In this document: positions 25,078-37,147 of the stretch, one piece after another | How positions within the stretch are numbered: position 1 is the first letter of the stretch | Layout: each line of letters begins with the position of its first letter | Origin: Erythrophleum ivorense | Lineage: Eukaryota; Streptophyta; Magnoliopsida; Fabales; Fabaceae | Direction of reading: 5' to 3' | DNA length: 64,000 bases | Assembly: GCA_026724425.1 (NCBI GenBank) | Contig: JAIUCV010000011.1 | Location: forward strand, 5,539,501-5,603,500 | Notes under the pieces: generated by a model | What the model saw: the letters and a program-made list of their open reading frames with translations, nothing else | Told to the model about the DNA's origin: nothing | Database searches by the model: none | Position numbers and translations under genes: made by a program

Positions 25078-26001
25078 ATGGAGAATATTCAAAATATACC
25101 AATTTTGTTCAAGGAATCATTGTGGAAAGGAAGAATGAAGTGGAATAAGACATTGGTAGACTTAGTTACTTAAAATTTAATGATGATAGAATATGAGAAT
25201 GGGAATCCTTTGCTGATAAAGATTGATATTGCGGATAATGTTGAGTGATCTAAGTAAAAGTATAGATGATGTGATCATGGTCAAATTGTTTGATAAAGAT
25301 GTGGGATATACAAGTTCATGCTAAATAAGCTCAAATTGCTATGGAAACCCATAAGAGAGATAGATCTGGTTGATTCAGGTTTTGGCTACTTTCAGGACAA
25401 CTCACTAAAAGGCTTTTTCATAGACAAAGGATTGTAGGCTATCCTAGATTATTATCTTATGATCTAGAGGTGGTTGCTAGATTCCTTGCCATTAAGAAAT
25501 GATATCAAAAGTACGTTAGGCTTGGGTTTGTTATTTAGAACACAACATGATGTATTATAAAGAAAAAGTTCTAATGGCTATAGCCTTAGTAATCAGGCCT
25601 TCAATAAAGGTTAGTAAGAATACATTAAAAGTGACTAAAGGTTGTTTCCAAAGGGTTTGTATGGAACTAAACCTAAATAAACAACTAATGGGCAAATTTC
25701 GGTTAAGAAGGCACTAATTAAAGGTAGAGTATGAAAGCCTTCACCTCTTGTGTACTTATTGTAGAAGTATAGGCATATTACTAAATATTGTCTCAAGAAA
25801 GCTAAAAGTAATATGACTGTTAAGGGTAGAGGATGTCGGCCAAAGAAAGGTTACGAAAACAAAGGTAGTAGAGGTTCTTATGATTTTAGTAAAAAATGCA
25901 CGGTATATGATAATTTTAGCATTCCCTTAGTGCAAGGTAGAATGAAGTGTGATGAATTTGATTTTGTCTTTGAAAGAATTAATGGCAAGCTAATCTCTTA
26001 G
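25078..26001 (+). pseudogene. LINE ORF1 (gag-like, DUF4283 type) relic
   Basis: Starts at ATG 25078. Blocks typical of plant L1 ORF1 appear across different frames: YKFMLNKLKLLWKPIREIDL (about 25310), then GFGYFQ, and later VEYESLHLLCTYC (about 25725), which corresponds to the CCHC knuckle start (consensus VEYEGLxLxCxxC). The last 62 codons (25813-26001) are open and basic. Several stops and shifts. Family call by eye from conserved spacing and motifs. Confidence 0.65.
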
Positions 26002-26432
26002 AACAAAGAGGCTTTTAAACAATGTGATAAGTCCCAATTATACTTATATTTTCATATCAATTTTAGGGACTTATCAATATTTTTTAATAGTTTTTCTATT
26101 ATTTATGTTTTTCTTTATTTTTTATATTTTGTGTAGATATTTATTTAATTATTAAGTAATCAAGTCTGATTAGAGATGCAATTATTTATGTAGGAAAAAA
26201 GCTAATTGCAAGTTAACAAGGGTTGATTAGAAGAGCTTTACAATTGCAAAAGAAGGATTTATCATAGTTGCTATGCAGAAATAGCTAAAACCTTAAAAAA
26301 ACAATCCTACACAACTACATCAAAAATATTTTACACAACTATGACTTGAGAATGAAAAACATTAATTAATATGCCATTGTAGTTGCATTGAAGGATTTTG
26401 TACACTTGAAATCTAAGAAACCCTAAAAGGTT
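26002..26432. other. Unassigned AT-rich sequence
   Basis: No gene. It contains GTGATAAGTCCCAATTATAC and similar text that resembles the start of some plant LTRs, but no partner copy exists in the window, so it is left unassigned. Confidence 0.4.
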
Positions 26433-27071
26433 AGGGTGTTCAAAACTGAACTAAATTAATTAAACTAAATTGAATCAATTAGATCTAATTAAAAATAAGT
26501 CTAAATCAGTTTTTTGCTTCTCAAAATTGAAAAAGTTAGTTCAATTATTGGTTTTTTCAAGTTTAGTTCAATTAAAACTAAACCAAACCAAACCCATCCA
26601 TGCTTCTATTATTATTTTTTTCTCTCCTTCCCTATCTAAAATAGTGTGTTTCATTTTCCTATCCTAGCATCTCAAATGTGCATTTCATTTGGTAGCCAAG
26701 AGAAAAGAAGCCCATGATTTCAAATTTGGGCACCACGCACATGTCTTTGTTTGCTACCGCTTCTATTAAGGCTTGCATTTAAAGTTGCCATCACTGTCAA
26801 GGAAAGCTTCTTTAGTCTTTGTCATCGAGATTGAGTCTGCTATAGCATTGCCATTGAGGAAAGCCTTTTTTATTGCATTTTAGTCTACTATAGGCTATAA
26901 ATATAGTTTCAATTATGTTACAAATTTCATTAGGATTACATTGTTGCGTTTCTTTTTTTTTTTTAATTCTACCTTCGATTCACTTGCTTACTCAAAAGGA
27001 GTTATATTGTTCAGAATTAGCATGAACTTTACCAAACCAAACTAAATAAAAATTGAACCTTTAAACACCCT
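26433..27071. mobile_element. hAT-like non-autonomous element, about 640 bp
   Basis: Left end AGGGTGTTCAAAACTGAACT and right end (reverse complement) AGGGTGTTTAAAGGTTCAAT match as terminal inverted repeats. The GGGTGTTCAAAACxGAAC pattern is typical of plant hAT MITEs. Inner arms repeat CAAACCAAAC-type words. The 8-bp flanks (AAAAGGTT and TATTGGAA) match poorly, so the ends may be a base or two off or have drifted. Confidence 0.6.
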
Positions 27072-28450
27072 TATTGGAAATCCTAAACATTTAGGAGCTT
27101 GCATAGCTACTAAAGGTACATCTTTTGTAGCTGCAATATTTGGCAGAATTACATTGATGTAGCCTAACATCCTTTTCTCTCTCCTTGGCCTTTGCATGCC
27201 CCATTTATGGTGTGAAATAAGGGAGAAAGATATTAAAGGAATGGTATTATACTGTTGGAATGAATTTTTAACAAGCTAAACTACTACTAATGCCTAAAAA
27301 CCCATAAAAGATATGCAACGTTGAAGATCTATAACTTCCTATGGTCAATTGCTTAAAACATATGTCTTATGCAATGTATCCCTTCTTTCTCCAAATTTAT
27401 TTTCCATTTGTATTTTCTATTTTCTTATATTAATTTAGGATTAGTGTATTGGACACTAATGTATAGATTGCTATGATAATTTATATTGTGATTTATTGTT
27501 TGGAATATGCATTTGCTCTTAATACCTTTGTTGATATTGTAACTTAGTTAGATTAATTATTACTCTTTAATTTCATTTGGTTAAGAGTTATTAATTAGTG
27601 ATATTAATATTACTCAATAATAATATTATAATTGAGTTCATACGATGTTGGGCCCATTATGTTGGCCATGCATATGGATGACTAATAATGAATGCATATC
27701 ATCCATTGTCTGTGATGGGTATGGTTACATTAATTATAATTAACATTTGCCAAAGTGGGAGTTTAAGCATTTATAATTAATCAAAAATTCATTGAACTTC
27801 ATGAAGTCTTATAGTTAAAAGTAAAGGTTTCCATTGATTTCTTAATGGAATAGCTATTGGAACTTGCACCAACTTGACATACATGAAAATAGACATTTAT
27901 AAATTTTGTTATTTCCTATGCTTTGAAAGTTGTTTCAAGTTATCTATTAATAGCTTTTCAAATGTATTGTTCAAAAGACTTGAATTTTGGTTCATTAAAG
28001 AATTTGAAAAGCCTTTACGTTTTTTTCTCTTTTTTTTGTATCTTTTTGGTGGATTTCATTTAATAGTGAATGCTAAATTTATCATTCAATTCTATATCTT
28101 TAAGGTGGTGACTCAATTTGTACCTTTGGAATGGTAAACTTCTATTCATTTAGTGTTTGTTTACCTTTCATTGTTCCTCAGTATTCTAATATTGGATTTT
28201 AATGATTCTGATGTGGATCTTAAATTTTATAATCTTAACTTTCATGTGGATTTTGAAACATTTTAATTAGTTTTTTTTAAGAAATTCTATTTGTTTTAAG
28301 TCTGGTGCTTATTCATAATCTGAAATAACCATTTTGTATTCCCCCTCAATATTTTTTTAATATTTATAAGGTCTAGTTAAAGGGCTTTTTGATCTCTTTT
28401 AGTATCACCAATAACCTCTAAGCTAAACTCTTAGCTCTGAAACAAGGTCT
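27072..28450. other. Unassigned intergenic sequence
   Basis: No recognisable coding similarity in any frame. The longest open stretch (27874-28137) is Phe/Leu-rich because of T-rich DNA. It lies between LINE ORF1 and LINE RNase H remnants, so it may be the worn-out or replaced middle of that element. Confidence 0.5.
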
Positions 28451-28488
28451 AGTTAAGGCTATGGCTCTAAACGTTTCTTCCATAATTT

Positions 28489-28690
28489 GTGTCTAATTCC
28501 TCAGATTCTATAAAGCTAGTGATCTCAAGTAACTTGTCAACTTATGCTAATAGTGATATAATTAATGACATAAAGTCCTTTATACAATCCTTTCTTCATG
28601 TGAAGCAACACCATATTTATCATGAAGCTAACTTCTACATTGACTACCTAGTAAAGCAAGGTGCACATGGTTCCTAAGGAGCTAGAATGC
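28489..28690 (+). pseudogene. LINE RNase H C-terminal fragment
   Basis: The 62-codon open stretch has the plant LINE RNase H tail pattern: DIKSFIQSFLHVKQHHIYHE followed by ANFYIDYLVKQGAHG. The family consensus is HVYREANxxADxLAxxG. It is followed by a T-rich trailer ending in an A-rich run near 28790-28800, resembling a LINE 3' end. Together with 25078-26001 this may be one element that lost ORF2 endonuclease and RT. That link is inference. Confidence 0.65.
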
Positions 28691-28800
28691 TCCACCTCCT
28701 AAGATCCCCTTATATTTCTTAGTTGATTCCTTTGTTATTTCTTTCATTAGGTTGTAATATTTTTCTTTGTTTCCTTTCTTTTGTAAACCTAAAAAAGAAA

Positions 28801-29375
28801 AATAACTACACACATATGCATGTGCGCACATACATACAAAAAGTGTCCTTACTTAATTTCTTTTACCATATAATGTCGTACAAAATTATTGATAGATATG
28901 ATATGTTATCAATTTTAGATTTAGTCAACATTAAAAACCAAAGTAATTAAAAATTAAAAATACTAAATTTTAATTGATGTGTGTATGATGTTAAGGGTTC
29001 AATCCCTACTCTTACTTCTAAAAATAATTTGGCCTATGAAAAACATAATACCATAACACTTTAGTCTTTGAATTTATTTCTATGTAAGAGTTAAAGCCTA
29101 TTGGCCCCATTTTGGAAAGGAAGAAGCCACTTAATTTTCACAAATATACTTTTTTTTGGGTTCCGTTTAGTGGTACTTTTGAGGAGAAATAAGTTATTTT
29201 TTAGTTGTAACAAAATTTGTTTTCCAATTGAAAAGGAAATAAAAAATCAAAGTATAAGTAGAAAATTATTTTTTGAAGATGAAAATACTCTTACTCAAAA
29301 TCATTAACTATAACTATAGTCTCCTTTTCCCCCTCTTTTTTTTTTCTAGTATAAACCCATCCCTATTTGAGTAAT
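28801..29375. other. Intergenic AT-rich sequence
   Basis: No gene seen. A 68-codon frame at 29101-29307 is Phe/Lys-rich and has no similarity I recognise. Confidence 0.5.
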
Positions 29376-30797
29376 CTAGTAACTTAGTTCTTGTATTTGT
29401 TAACTTGCTTAGCTTTAGTCCCTGAATTTATTGGAAAACAAATTTAATTTGACCCATTAATTGCCCACATTTGTTTATGTTCTATAAGTCAGTCTTTAAG
29501 TTTATGTAATTTGTTTCAATTTAGTCCTTTTGTTAAATACCTCATGGTTGTTGTCCAACATTTATTGACGTGTGCCATTAATCAACCCACTTGGCATGTT
29601 AATAATTGATTTGACCCATTAATTGCCCACATTACCTTCCATGTAACCTAATTCTCTTTGGAAACAAAATGCATGGTTTCAAATTATCTCTATCCATACC
29701 ATTATGAAACCCTAGCGGATTCTTTGGTATGTAGAATTGTTAGTAATGGAAATGGAAAATGGATGACAAATTGAATGGAATTACTGCATTTATTGGTTAT
29801 ATAATTTGAAAAGGAATGGAAGTAACTTTCTATTTGTAGGTTTGGTTAGATAAAAAAATCAAAAGAATAGAAAGCAAATCTAATGAAAAGACCAAATTTT
29901 CCTCACACAAAAAAATTGCAAAAAAAAAATTTAGAATTATGTTTTGTAGTTGTAAGAACCAAAAGCTATCCTTTTTGCAAAGCTTCCTCTAAGCTTCTCA
30001 TCTTTGCAACGAAATGATCATCGTCCGCCTCTAAAGCGTTTGAATCTGCAAACCAGAGAGCGAATAAAGCTTCTCTCTAGGCTAAGATTGATGAATATGC
30101 AAACTACAGATGTAGGGAGTTGGGTTCGAATCAAAGTGTTTGAATCTGCAAACTACAAATGGAACAAGACATGGGCTAAGATTGATAAAACCTGGCCAAT
30201 GTAAGGTGTTGGGTTTTGGAAAATTTCAAGGGAAAGAAATAAAAGAGACAATAATAGATGAATTAACCTGTTATGATAGAAGATGGTAGTGAAGAGCTTT
30301 GACACTGGCGAGCTGAGAATCTGGGTTAGTAGCTGTAATCATTGAAGGACAGGTCCATACTTTCCATGCATTCGTAGAACAATGAAGCACCGATAATCAC
30401 CAAAGATTTTGCTCTGATACGTAGATTAACTTGGTTTCCTCCATATGAGAAAAGGAAGGGCATAAAAGTCTTTCACCATTTTAGCTCCACAGCATATTTC
30501 CACTTATGCGCTATTGTGAAGGAAGGTGATTTCAGGATGCCATTCCCGATGACCCACAGATTCTATTAATCTAAGTTTTGTTCCTAGGAAGAATTAGGTT
30601 ATACAGAAGGTGATGTGGGCATTTAGTGAACCATGTCAACAATTTATGTGCCAAATGGGTCGATTAACAGCAAATGTTAGGTCATAGCTATAATAAAGGG
30701 ATTAAATTGAACCAAGTTTCATAAATTTGACATCTAACTCATGCACTATAATAAATTTTGGGATTAAAGCTAAGCTAGCCTAGGACTAAATTGCTAG
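29376..30797. mobile_element. Long-TIR transposon, about 1.4 kb (MULE-like?)
   Basis: The left arm (from CTAGTAACTTAGTTCTTG, 29376) and the right arm (reverse complement from CTAGCAATTTAGTCCTAG, ending 30797) match imperfectly for about 270 bp. Shared words include CTTAGCTTTAGTCCC and TTGCCCACAT. Long, diverged TIRs with TTTAGTCCCTxAATTT text are common in plant Mutator-like elements. No target duplication was recognised. The core (about 29670-30540) holds no transposase; a duplicated word GTTTGAATCTGCAAAC occurs at about 30037 and 30138. Confidence 0.55.
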
Positions 30798-32658
30798 CAT
30801 ACTTTTCGTATTTTTATATATTTACTTTGAATTATTTTGATATATTTATTTTACTTTTATAAATTATATCTATTTGAATAACATGTTTTATATATTTATT
30901 CTAATTTTATTTTATATATTGTAATAAAATTAAAAAAATATAAATTTAATTAAAATTAAACATAACAATATTTAATATTATTTAACTTTTTTCATAATAT
31001 TAATTGCAAAGTCATTTTTATGTGTTTATTTTAGTAATTAGACAAAAAGAATATATTTTAAAAAAAATTTGTCAAATGAAATAATATTAATAAAAGTACT
31101 TATTGGATGACTTTATCATACACTAATTATTTCTTTGTCATATGTTAGTCTCTTTGTTTCTTGTTTATATTAATATCGTGGATTAAATTATATATTTAAT
31201 TTAATTTTAGAGACTGATGAATTACAAATTTTGAAGAACTAACTCATAAATAAATCAATTCAAAGATTGAAGTGTGAAAACAAAAAAAGAAATGAATGGA
31301 TTAAATTTTATATTAATTCAAAATTTTGTAAATAATTAATTTGTTGAACAACCGTTGCTTATACAATTACTTTGCAGTCAGTGGCCTGAAAGTGGATGGT
31401 GTCAAGACATGCGAAGGAAAGGTGTTGTATGGGATGGGCGTAAGTGACATGACAATGCGAATAGGTTCAGAGATACCCATTTATTGTTTTCTGTAACAAA
31501 AGAAAAGACGAAGCCAAGTCACCTCTCTCTCTCTCATGTATTGTTCCTTCTTTCAGACAAGACCCACTTGCTCACTGCCACACATGGATCCCAATTAACC
31601 TATCCACCCGTTTTGATTTGACGTTTCAGATTCTGTACTTTTAACCTATCCCATCAGACAAACCCTCCCTTCCTATATTATTTTCCATGTTTTCCTTAAT
31701 ACATGTTCAAATCAATTAATTTACATCCTTCTTCCAAACTAATTTCATAATTTCTTTTTTTTTTTAACTTCAATTGTGCAGAACTATATTCTATGTCTTT
31801 ACATCAAAAAGCATATATATCAAACTATTGCTCCAAATATAGTGTAGACCGTAAATTTGATGTTTATTATATTTTTAAAAAACTTATCTATAATTTAATA
31901 ATTTTTTATATATATACACAAAGTGTATCTCAAAATATTTTTATGCTATAGTTTTGTCTAATTTTATTGGAACCATATTACAATTATTCGTACCCCAACA
32001 GAGAAATCTTCAATTTGTTTAGGTATGCTTGTCCCTATTAATATAATTAAGTAGAACTAGCCATTAATAAGTAGATATATACTATTTAGATATAACTTTT
32101 AAAAGTATTTCTCATTAATTTTTATAATTAAACTTTGACATGTAGTAAGTGTACATATAACATGTAAACTTATGTTCTCAAAAAATTATGGCTTATTTGG
32201 TATACAAATTTTTTTTAAAGAAAATGTGATTATAGAATGAATAAAAAAATAATTTTTAAAATAAAAATAATCTTTGTGTCCTTATTTAAAAAATAAAAAA
32301 ATATAAAGGTAATATTAAATAATGATTATAAGAATATAATAAATATTATATAAAAATTATACAATACATAAACATTATTACACAGGTCTTTAATCATTTT
32401 TTTGAAATTAAATATATGTGACTTATATTATATTTTTATATTTGAAAAATGTGCCGTACGTATTATCTCAATAAGAGGGAGACCATTACTTTAGTAAGAA
32501 ATTAAACATGCATGCGCGTTTTGACCATAAATAGGCAGCCCGGCAGCACCACTGTGTCAACAATCATACGTCACGTCACCAAGGCTGTAGCAACATATAG
32601 TAATAGTAATAATTGTAACTCATTAGATTCTGGGGAACAAGAACCTCACTACCTTCGC
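30798..32658. other. Intergenic AT-rich DNA
   Basis: No gene. A less AT-rich stretch at 31375-31640 has a short CT run and no frame of note. The rest is A/T runs. Confidence 0.6.
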
Positions 32659-33000
32659 ATATCTTTTTTTAAAATTATATTAAAAAACTCAAATTTTATA
32701 AAATTTATAATAAAATATTTTAAAAATTAAAATTATTCTTAAAAATTAAAATTACTATCACTTACTATTAAAATTTAAGAAAGTTATTATTAAATTTAAA
32801 AAAAATAATCAATAAAATTATTTAAATTATAATTTTCTTAAAATTTAATAGTTATTTTCTTAAATTTAATAATAAATATTTTAAAATTTATTAATATTTT
32901 AAAATTTTTAAAAATAATTTCAATTTTAAAAATTATTTATTATAAATTTTAAAAAATCTAAATCTTTAAATATTTTTTTTTAATACAACATAAAAGATAT
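32659..33000. mobile_element. 342-bp AT-rich foldback element
   Basis: Ends ATATCTTTT (32659) and AAAAGATAT (33000) are inverted. The arms continue matching for over 100 bp, for example AAAATTTATAATAAA on the left against TTTATTATAAATTTT on the right. Base composition is almost pure A/T, so chance palindromy is a concern, but the aligned order of several blocks over the whole length supports a MITE. Confidence 0.55.
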
Positions 33001-33240
33001 TACATAATTATATTATAACAACTTAAATTAAAAAAAATAAACTATTTCATTCTTGCATTGCTTGTGAAAACCTTTTCGCTAAGAAGATATAATTTGGACT
33101 TCATGGGTATAGAAAGCAACCATCAAACCCCAAAAGTTTTCATGAAATAATTAAAGATTAGTGAAAAAGAGAAATGATTTAGAAATCACATCCTGAGCAG
33201 CAATAAACTAAATTATTTGTCTAGCTGGGTTCAAGGAAAA

Positions 33241-33322
33241 CACGAATTGATATTGGAGAAACAGATAATTAATTGTTAAAACACGAATTGGTATCGGAGA
33301 AACAGGTAATTAATTGTTTCAT
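33241..33322. repeat. Two tandem copies of a 41-bp unit
   Basis: CACGAATTGATATTGGAGAA at 33241 recurs as CACGAATTGGTATCGGAGAA at 33282, and both continue into ACAGRTAATTAATTGTT. A simple tandem duplication with a few substitutions. Confidence 0.85.
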
Positions 33323-34937
33323 TATTCATTTGGCAAAAAGGATAGACATTGTCAAGTGGCACACAATGAGCTTGAAAATAGACATAGTAGGAAGAGCATT
33401 GGGCACTAGCTTCCATCCAAGTGAAAGTACTCAATTATTCGGATATTATAACTTATACAGCCTTTTTTTTTTTGTGTTTATATAATACTTGATGGATTTT
33501 TTTATTAAAAAATTATATAAATCATTTAAACTTAAAATAGAGCTGTTTATATATAATCGTAAAAAATTATTAAAACTAATGATTACATAGCCACCTATTA
33601 TAATTGGATCTTTTTGTTTTTCTTGTTGCTACTTAACTGCTGCTGGCTTGACAAATATCAGAATATAAGAGTTGGTTTAATGGTACGCAGAAGGTGAATA
33701 TGTAATAAGTAGCTAGACACATTATCATTTCTTCAAGTCCTACTTATGTCAATATTTTGGGTTTAAGTTGAAGAAATTTATTGGCCAAAAATGTCATTTT
33801 CTTTTGTGAATCTTTTAATTTGACATAAATGATCTATATTTGACTAATGACTGATACAGGTAAGGGGAATAACACGTGATACCGCAATACTAATAAAAGA
33901 AATACGTACTGGTATATGTTACGTTACACTTTTTTCTTTCTTGTTTTTTCCCCTCGCTGCGTAGCTGCTGTTGCTTTCATGAAACTTGCGACTTGGGGTT
34001 TTGACTTTAACAAGACTTAATCAGGAAAATTAGGGTTTTCTCAACTTTTATCACTTCCTTACAATTCCTTTTATAATTTTTCTTGAAATAATAAAAGAAA
34101 ATGGGGGTTCTGCTGCGACCGTGTCAGGTGAAGACATGCATGCAAACCTGCATTACATGTTGTACCTTTATGAGGGGGCTGTACTGCATTAACTGAACGA
34201 GGCAGTCCAGCAAGAAAAATAGAAAGAATTAAAAGAACCAAAGAGAAAAGGAATAACAGCTAGCTAGCTCTTTCAATAATTTAATTTCTTTCTTCATTTA
34301 TTCTGGGGTTGTAGAATCATATTGGCCAAATAAACCCAGAGCACAACACTCCAAGGAAGAAAAACAAAGAAAAGAGTAGCAATAACTCTCATGCGATATG
34401 GAGGGTTAAAAAACACCGTCTTGAAGCACCATAAAAGGCTCAAATGGTGACTATCCCACAATGAAAAGCGCTGTTCAAGTGGTCCTCTTCGAAGGATGAG
34501 ACTGTGACATATTATCTATCCCTTAATTGCGATTATTATAAACAGAACAAACAAGAAAATTCAAAACTCCTTCAGAAGTTATTTGACAATTAGCAAAGAG
34601 AATAATATGAAGATTATTAATTTATGACCTAAATGGCACATCATTAAAAGGAACGTATTGTTTACTTAACTGCTAAGGTTCAACATTTATAATAAATGCA
34701 ATCACAAAAATAGCAATCATATTCATTGCATAAGAAAAGTGCAATACATAATTAATTAAAACTATTATAATTATTAAACATGCAGAATGAGGCTTAGGTC
34801 TTCAGAAGAGTCTCTCTCCCCCATATCCAGTTGTGTATGAGTGGGAAATTGGATCAACCTCACTTTTTTTTTTTTACACTGATTTAGGTCAAGCATAGAA
34901 AAAACTAGCAGAGACTCACAGCCTTCCATTTATATCA
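33323..34937. other. Intergenic DNA downstream of the YABBY gene
   Basis: No gene recognised. The part next to 34937 is probably the 3' UTR of the minus-strand YABBY gene. Nothing else is supportable. Confidence 0.55.
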
Positions 34938-37108
34938 TCAGTAGTACCCATTAGACTTTTGAGTTCCCTCCCCCTGGTCCAACTTTGCTTGCTTGTTTCC
35001 ATCCAGCTTTAATCCAAAGTGAATGTGAGGGAAATGTGCCCACTGCACCCAGAAACGAAATATATAGTATAGGGTATTAAAACCTAAAGAATCAATACAA
35101 GAAACATAAGATACTTTGTTATGATGCACTGATAATTCATACAGCACCAATTAAAAATAAATGTATATTTTGTATCAAAGTTCAATCTTCCTGTCTTTTT
35201 GGTCAAAAAAATAAAACATAAGATTCAAGCAGTAATCATATTTTTAACGTTCAATGATTCAAAATGTTTTCATTACCGAGCACGTAAAAATTAATATGAA
35301 ACTTGAAATGTGTGTAGGTTTGTATATTGTATGCACCAAATTTAGCATGCTGAAGAGCACGCGTTACAGTACAGGAAATATAGTTCTCCCCTTTCTTTTT
35401 CTCCTCCTATTTGTGTGATTATTAAAGAAAGTATATGATGGGACGTCACTAAACTGTAATATTATAAAAAGCATATGCCTTTTATGTCTATGATTTAATT
35501 ATTCTGAATGTATGAACATTGGAGGTTATGGGCTAACATTATCAGGAATAAGGGCACAAACACGATGTATACATCAAATGAGAGACTATAAATGCGGTGC
35601 ATTTGCACATGGAGAAAGTGAGTTGTAAAACTCAGCTAGAGCAAATATATATGAAGTATATAAAATCTTATGTGCAGCTAATTCAAGCCCTTAATTGCGC
35701 AGAAAAGAAATTAGATGATTGTTCATATATATACTAGAGTTATAAAATACATCCTATAGAAACTATGCAATGACTCGTTAAAAAATGTCAGTGATATTGA
35801 TAGGTTTCATAATTACCATACAGCACACTGCAATATGTACATTACGTATAAATTTAGCAGAGGTCGTACATATTATTACAGAAAAATAAGAAACTCCTTA
35901 GTGTCCACGACATATATATTGAGAACGTAAAACTTTCGCAAAACATGTTACACTTGTCCTCTTAGTTTAGGAAGATTATTTTGTTGTACACCTAAACCCA
36001 CTATTTGTATTATACTATATATGAGAAATATTTAGTTATTTTTTTAATTACTGAAAAAAGTTCAATTAAGGAGGTGAATATATGTATCTCTAAGGCTTAC
36101 CACTTGTGATAGTATAATTTAGTTTCTCTAGAATCAAGGAATCACTCGCATATATTGAGAGTACTTCTCTATAATTGTTAGGAACCAACTTAATTAGGTG
36201 TAATTTTTAAGTATCTGTTACTAAGTTTTTAATAAAAATATAACAAATGAATTTTTTTTTAACAATTAAACATCATATTATTGAATTTTTTTTTAAAAAA
36301 ATTTTACACATCATATGTTTATTAGAAAACTTGATAACAATATTCAAAGAACTTTATCTAAATCTAGTCCTCAATTAGTAAATCTTTCAATAGATTAATA
36401 AAAAAGAAACGTAGTTTTTTTTTATTTTCTTTCAAGGGACACCCTTTTATGGTTGAGCGCTAGGCACTCCATCTTGATTATCCTATGTTCAAATTTTATT
36501 GGAAGCAGAAGGATTCTTTTTAGTGTAATTTGTCTCCAATGGAGGAAAAAATAGATAAGGTCAAATATTGTGGTAGTTTTATGTTTGATCCATTTATACC
36601 AACAAATCATGTGAGATCATAGTACGTAAATGTCTCCCATATTAACTTTTTTAATTTTGTTTACACAACTTTAGATTATAACAAATACATGGCGCCTGCA
36701 GGGCTTACTTTTACCATCTTTTGTTCAGAGTTTTATAATAACTTTAATTAGTACTACTTATAGCAACACTTCTTTTGGCCAACTTTAAAGCATGATATTT
36801 TGCCTAGTTTTCCTTTTTGTTATATTCCCATCCTAGTTCATCTATTAACCATGGCTTTTTAATTAGTTTCTAATTAGAGAACTTTTATAGTAATACATTA
36901 GAATGTTCTCTTCATGAAGGAGGATATAGGTTAAGAAAAATGAATGAAATTTTCCATTTAATTAATTAATAAAACGTAAACTTACGTTTTTGGCTGCCGT
37001 GCTAAAAGCCTCCCTGTGGCTGATATCTGGATTACTAGCCTTAATCCTTTGGATTTCCTCCCTGCAAAACCAGAGAGCAGGAAACTTATTACTTGTTCTT
37101 CTTCTTCT

Positions 37109-37147
<39 letters not shown>

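Noticed and set aside
26025..26432. Solo LTR beginning TGATAAGTCCCAATTATA
   Set aside because: The start resembles some plant LTRs, but no second copy, no end and no target duplication could be found.
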